This document shows positions 59,601-64,000 of a stretch of 64,000 nucleotides of DNA, one piece after another. Numbering within the stretch: the first letter of the stretch is position 1; each line of letters starts with the position of its first letter. The notes beneath the pieces were generated by a model, which saw nothing but the letters and a program-made list of their open reading frames with translations, was not told the origin of the DNA and did not search any database. Position numbers and translations under genes: made by a program. This DNA is from Diploscapter coronatus (lineage: Eukaryota > Nematoda > Chromadorea > Rhabditida > Rhabditidae). The DNA lies in the NCBI GenBank assembly GCA_964036155.1, contig OZ038423.1, positions 38,889,249-38,953,248 of the forward strand. Reading direction: 5' to 3'.

Positions 59601-60517
59601 GGATACAAAGTCGAAAAGAATGCGCGCAAGCGATTTAAGATTCCCGTAAATGGAGAAAAACGACATCGATTTAAATTGTAAATGGAATCCTAAGAAAACG
59701 ATTTCTTATGAAATCTTCTAGAAAATTAGTATATAAAATTTGCGATGTTTCAGATTTTTTCTGTAAAGTTAACGATTTAACTTGTAAATGGGAATTCACA
59801 AAAGAAAACGATTTCCTATTATAAGATCGTCCAGAAAAAGTCGAATCTACTTGGAGTAGAGCTTGCAGTCCAAATCGTTTTCGGAAAAATTTAAATGTCC
59901 TACGATTCAGTGAATTTATAAAATCCCATTTGTCAATTCGTCATTCCATTTTCATACCAAATTACCAAATGCTTCGTTTTCCAAAGTTTAAAGAGGAATA
60001 CATGAAAAAGTAATTTATGACCAAATTCGTTTTTTAAATCCCACTCATCCATTTTTTCGAATATCACCCTCACCCTCTTACCTTGAAGATGGTGTTGAGT
60101 GGGGCGCCATCACAGCTCACCGCCAGGCGGCCGCTGGTCGTCGATTCGCACAGGCAAGACGAAGGCAGTGTCGACGGACAGCTGAAAAAAAAACATTTTC
60201 AACTTTTTAAGCAAATTTTAAAATTCTTCAAATAATTTCCCCGATTTCTGAATCTGAATTGATCAGTCCAGTGAAAGGTGCAAAAGTTGAAACAGTTTTA
60301 GCTCTCCCACAAAAATTGGTGATTTTCGAGAGCAAAACACCATATCTAACATTTGCAGAACTTTCTGAATTTCACAGATTCTTAATTTTCAATTTCCTCG
60401 ATGTTTCTGAAATTTGAATGCTTTTCCGTACCTGGGTGCCGCATTGACGGTGATCCAGGGAGTTGCGGCGAGGAGGCAGACGGCCACCGTCGAAAGCAGT
60501 CGAGTCGGCTGCGTCAT
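47639..60517 (-). CDS. Extracellular leucine-rich-repeat transmembrane receptor
   Basis: Type I membrane protein, 1068 aa, 28 exons (5' to 3', minus strand): 60517-60432, 60181-60082, 58856-58725, 56615-56496, 56251-56163, 55894-55756, 55469-55345, 55088-54998, 54869-54750, 54502-54409, 54283-54135, 53831-53720, 53340-53211, 52964-52869, 52789-52681, 52255-52097, 51911-51783, 51518-51432, 51342-51305, 51168-51036, 50612-50567, 50416-50280, 49910-49791, 49498-49353, 49038-48937, 48469-48271, 48057-47948, 47747-47639. Signal peptide (1-27), a Cys-rich LRR N-cap (about 30-55), about 14-16 LRRs of the L-x-x-L-x-L-x-x-N-x-L type, and an LRR C-cap starting N-P-L-H-C (about 454). About 400 residues of Pro-punctuated helical repeats (496-895), a TM helix at 898-921 and a Ser/Gly/His-rich 147-residue tail follow. 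It belongs with nematode eLRR receptors of the PAN-1/EGG-6/DMA-1 kind; which one I cannot tell. Introns after 52097, 51432 and 48271 appear to start with GC. Confidence 0.92.
55568..55690. mobile_element. Palindromic element, family 2, copy D
   Basis: Left arm with CAAATCGACTCGCAGAACGA, right arm TCTGCGAGTCGAATTTTGAG, core GTTTCGAGATAGAGAAAGA and TTTTCCTCTCAATACG. Lies in the intron of the LRR receptor between 55469 and 55345 on one side and 55756 on the other. Confidence 0.7.
56616..58724. other. 2.1 kb intron 3 of the LRR receptor gene
   Basis: AT-rich, no supported nested gene. It contains MITE family 1 copy 3 next to its 5' (right) end. A slightly GC-richer block lies at 57700-58000. Confidence 0.45.
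58550..58687 (-). mobile_element. MITE family 1, copy 3
   Basis: Starts CAGACGTTTTCCACCACAAA and ends CATTCCAACGTCTG, giving the clearest termini of the family. The inner part is the reverse complement of the copies at 24967 and 25823 (GTGAATGTATTCCAGTCAGC; GGGACGAGAGATGATG). It lies in an intron of the LRR receptor, 38 bases from an exon edge. Confidence 0.8.
58857..60081. other. 1.2 kb intron 2 of the LRR receptor gene
   Basis: No nested gene seen. It includes a pyrimidine-rich stretch at 59335-59480 whose frames are low-complexity Ser/Phe or Glu/Arg and not credible. Two short similar words ending CGATTTCTTATGA/CGATTTCCTATTA occur at about 59700 and 59810. Confidence 0.45.
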
Positions 60518-61384
60518 GGGGACCGGCGCGGGTCAGAAGAGCAGACCGGGAAAAACGCCGGAAGAGCCCAGAAAATTCAGGAAAAATCTGGAATTGACGA
60601 TCTGGGTGAAGGACGTGGGTGCGACAACGACGTGGCGAACACGTACTTCTGGTGATCCGTGATCACAGGCAACGTCCGCACTCTAAAAATTCAAAAATTC
60701 CATTTTTCGCGGTTTTTTCAACAAAAAATGAAAAACGAGACATTTCGAAATATGCTTCAGACCTGGAAAAATGGCATGGAGATTTCGAGAATCCGAACGA
60801 TTTGTGAAGTGAAATAAAACATGAAATGAGATTTTCAGCAAAAAAAGAGCTAGGCCTAAAATTCCTGTTGAAAAATGGACGGGAAATTAGAAATCAATGT
60901 TTTCAATGAGCTCGACGAATTTTGAGGCGGAAAGGCGTTAGGAACAGACTTCTTTTAAAATCACATACCCAAGAAAATCTAAAATTCGCAATTTTTTCAG
61001 CAGAAAATTTTTAAAATCCAAAGCACGATTGCTTTGGGCAGATGAACTAATGCGCGAAATTCTACGAGCAAGGGAAGAATGCTCGAAATCGATACCGTAA
61101 CCCAGTTTTGCCCAAATTCTAACAACCCTTATCCAGCTTTTCTCAAAAATAAAAATAGCAAGTGGTTGAAAAGGTGGCGAGACTTTTTTTGTAAGAACTT
61201 GCTAAACAGTACTTTAAAAAGACATGATTTGAAAGGACAAAGTTTTGTAAAGTTGCAAAAATTCTAGAGTTTTGATGAATTCGGGAAAATCGATATTCCC
61301 TTTTCGGGGGTAATTAACGCCGCCGGAATGAGTGTCAGGATAACAGAAATTCAAATGAAAGGGGTTGCGAAAAGGGGCGAATGC

Positions 61385-61790
61385 GTCAAAGAAAACGACA
61401 GTCGAAAAATAGTACGAAAGATTGAGAGACAACAGAGACCAAGAAATTGGAAGAGATAGAGGTAAATTCATAGAAATTAAGGAAGCAGAGAAAAGAGAGA
61501 GTCGGAGAAATGAGGGCAAGGACGGAAGCGAAAGAAGCGGGATGACTTTTACAGTATTGAGTGAGAAAGCACGCTGAAATGAGAGGGAAAATAAAGAGAA
61601 AGCTAGACGCGCAGAGGAAATTAAGGATAAAGTGATAAATAAATGATATCTGGATGCTCGGACAAAAAATAAGCGAGTAGAGCTAAAACTGAAAGAGCTA
61701 GGGAAAAAGAAAATGGTAGATGAAAGGCCGAACAAAAAGCAGAAAAATGAAGAAATAGTATGAAAGAAGAAAAGAAACGATAAAAATGAA
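61385..61790. repeat. Polypurine (GA-rich) tract
   Basis: About 400 bases dominated by A and G on the plus strand (GAGAGA, GGAAGAGAT, GAAAGAAG words). The 173-codon minus-strand frame across it is Ser/Phe/Leu low complexity and follows from composition. It resembles the tract at 12755-13030. Confidence 0.7.
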
Positions 61791-63310
61791 CGCGCTCTGT
61801 AGAAAATGGAAGGGATTTCGCGTTTTCACAGTGACCATCTCTCTAACTTTTACCTACTTTCTCTCTTTCCTCTTTCTCCATCTTTTTCTCTCTTCAATTC
61901 TCCCCGTCTTTCGCCTAACCTGTCCCAAAGCGAAAGTTCGAATTGCTCGAGGCTAACAGAGCACTGTAAATCGCAAATCCTGTGTGTATGACCTGATACG
62001 TGCAAAAGGATAAGGAAGGATAGAGTAATTAAATTATGATTTTTCAAAGGGAAAGAACATAAATCTCAAAAAATCGACTTTCCTCAATAAATTCTCATTA
62101 AAAATTAAAAAAAAAATAACTAGTGGACAGAGCATATTCTAGGTTCATGTTCAAAAATACTCTGCATTCCTTCTTGTCTTTAACTATAGTATTAGCTAGA
62201 AACGCAGACATTCCAAACTATGTATAGTTTGTCGAAATTCATAAGCGACGCGCACGCTTGAACAGTCACTGGGCGATTCTCGACTTTCCCATAAACGGGA
62301 AAAGCCAATCCTCATTGCGTGGTGGAACGCCGTGACGCATACCGATCACGTTTCACTCCATACTTAAGGATAGACGTCTAAAATCGGCTGGAATACAAAA
62401 GTCGAGAAACTTCTGATCCTTGTGTTGAAGCATGAATCTCGAAACCGGCCGGGATGATCGAGCGATTTGTGACGTAAAGGGATTTCGAGACGATTTTCAT
62501 GAAGCAATTATATCTCGAAGCGAAAAAAGTAAACGTAACGAGTAATTTGTAATTGCGTCAAGCCTTGACTCAGCGAAGAAATTTAAAAAGTGAAAATTCT
62601 TGAAAATATCGAGTTTTTAAATAAAATTTGATTTTTCCATTTAATGCTGACTAAAAAGTAACTATTCAAAACTAGTATATTGTGCATGAAGTTTGTAAGC
62701 TTTCTAATTAAAAATGAAGCAGGAGCCAATTCTAAACTCATCTTAGGACGATTAGTATTGAGATCAGAAAATCAGACAGGTTAATTCAAGAGTGAATGTC
62801 AGAATTATTCAAAGTGGTGCGGAACAGGGGTCCGTCGATTTGGCTGATTTTCACATATTTTGTTCAGCTTTTCATGCTGATTCTCATGGTGCAATTCGTT
62901 TTTTCGAAAATGATCACTAATTACCGTACTTTCTGGAATAACTCACTTCAGAATGGACATTTTCGAGGGGTGTGTTAACATAAGTTGATCAATCTTCGAT
63001 ATGCTAACCAATTGTGTATTGTTTTTCTTGAATTTATTCGACCGCATTTAAAACAATTAAATTTTCTGGTAATGACATATTGTCGCAAGCAATAAAGAGT
63101 AAATGACAGAATCAGGGATGTCTGAGGTTCGAAAAAAAAACAAATTGAACTGAACTTCCAGACAGTTCGAAGTTCAGTTCAGCTCGTACAATCCTGATTA
63201 AAAAGAATATTTATTTCAGTTGTAATTATCTCTCATTACTTCTGGATGTCTTCGAGAGTTATCTGTATCGTGTGCATCGAATTAGAATGTACGAAGTTAA
63301 ATAGGCACTT

Positions 63311-63316
63311 TTTATT
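63311..63316 (-). terminator. Poly(A) signal of the kelch gene
   Basis: Plus-strand TTTATT gives minus-strand AATAAA about 65 bases after the kelch-gene stop codon. Confidence 0.5.
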
Positions 63317-63380
63317 CAAATCATATGGAAATTAAGAGAGCTTAAATGTATTAAAACTGAAGATTTCGGATATTAGTTCT

Positions 63381-64000
63381 TCAGACGTTACGCCATTCAT
63401 TCGTTTGTGGATCGTATTCCTTGATTGGCCTGCAAAAAATTATTATTAAAATTCTTAAGTCTAAGTTAGCAAATATTTCGTATAAAGATTAAAGATATGC
63501 AAAATCTCAGCTCACCTTCCGGGTAAATACAATTTCTCGTTAGCGGCAATGAGCGGATGATGCTCTATTGAATTACTCATATCAGCGATTCGAGAAATTC
63601 GACTGCCAACTGGAGCTGAGGGGTCGAAACACAGACAGGATTTTAATACACCATTAGGACTAAATATATAATGATACATTATTTATCATACAAAATTAAC
63701 TATTGAAATCCTCCAGTTATGTAAATTTTCCCATTTAGCGATGCAACTGCGAAATTATCTCGTCTTTCTGGAAGCTCTCCGATTTCAATCCATTCCCGCT
63801 CATCATGTGATAATCGATATATCTTTCTATTTTCACGACTACCAATAACTGAATATCCATAATTACAATAATGAATATGCTATAATGTGACCGTATAGAA
63901 CTTCATCGGATGTTATTGCTTGAGCGCCAAAAGTTGGAAGAGGAAGGGCAGGTCCTGTTTGCCATTTCCCATCTATTAAAACCTGAATAAATTATTTCAC
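63381..64000 (-). CDS. Kelch-repeat protein, 3' end (partial)
   Basis: The last four exons of a gene that continues beyond the right edge: 63982-63892, 63848-63701, 63659-63516, 63429-63381 (143 aa, ending at TGA). Kelch blades are plain: W-I-E-I-G-E-L-P-x-R-R-D-N-F-A-V-A then L-N-G-K-I-Y-I-T-G-G-F, and a final blade ending Y-D-P-Q-T-N-E-W-R. Such propellers are often the C-terminal half of BTB-Kelch Cullin-3 adaptors, but the N-terminal part is not in the window, so that is only inference. Splice phases agree through all four exons. Confidence 0.85.

Larger units (their letters stand above)
60518..63380. other. 2.9 kb intergenic region upstream of the LRR receptor
   Basis: No supported gene. 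A long polypurine tract lies at 61385-61790, followed by a pyrimidine tract at 61840-61920. A GC-richer patch at 62230-62480 has partly inverted words (TTCTCGACTTTCC and AAAGTCGAGAAAC). The small frame at 62796-62978 encodes a hydrophobic stretch but has no support. Confidence 0.45.

Noticed and set aside
61214..61735. Longest uninterrupted minus-strand frame (173 codons)
   Set aside because: Ser/Phe/Leu-rich product of the polypurine tract; no domain, no splice or start context.
62796..62978. Small plus-strand frame with a hydrophobic segment
   Set aside because: AT-rich, isolated, no splice context or homologue known to me.
1..64000. CRISPR arrays, bacterial operon signals, rRNA genes, tRNA genes
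   Set aside because: Spliced nematode genes throughout; no regular spaced repeats, Shine-Dalgarno pattern, rRNA or cloverleaf seen.

Overview
The window reads as a piece of a rhabditid nematode genome. Introns are AT-rich and short to medium, with GTRAGT-like donors and TTTCAG acceptors. Exons are GC-rich at third positions. Several start codons sit just behind a lone TTTCAG, as expected for spliced-leader trans-splicing. The gene content (ZP cuticlin-like protein, C-type lectin, nematode-style eLRR receptor) fits. Gene models were joined by hand: I followed splice-site phase across exons and checked that each model stays open and matches its family. They are not transcript-supported.

Layout: a partial minus-strand exon at the left edge (1-123); complex I subunit NDUFB10 (+, 934-3263); a six-EF-hand calumenin/reticulocalbin protein of the ER lumen (+, 4346-6970); a 22-exon orthologue of the lipid-transfer protein ORP9/OSBPL9 (+, 7931-20068); a ZP-domain cuticlin-like membrane protein (+, 23562-28281); an unrecognised type II membrane protein (-, about 29610-32103); a secreted mucin-like C-type lectin (+, 34902-39431); a PELP1/RIX1-like helical-repeat nuclear protein (-, 40480-44813); complex I subunit NDUFB7 (-, 45268-46440); a 28-exon transmembrane leucine-rich-repeat receptor (-, 47639-60517); and the 3' end of a kelch-repeat gene (-, 63381-64000).

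There is no overall pathway. Two complex I accessory subunits with paired cysteines (NDUFB10, NDUFB7) lie in the same 64 kb. NDUFB7 is followed by the PELP1-like gene on the same strand after 455 bases, a possible operon. The receptor, ZP protein, lectin and type II protein are all surface or secreted products.

Introns and intergenic DNA carry at least four families of short dispersed or palindromic elements and several single inverted-repeat elements. The points most worth a second look are: an undescribed, proline-punctuated 400-residue ectodomain in the LRR receptor; three GC-AG introns in that same gene; two consecutive TTTGAG acceptors in the ORP9 gene; a motif close to TAWGTTTCAAAA that recurs in introns on both strands; and the families of miniature inverted-repeat elements.
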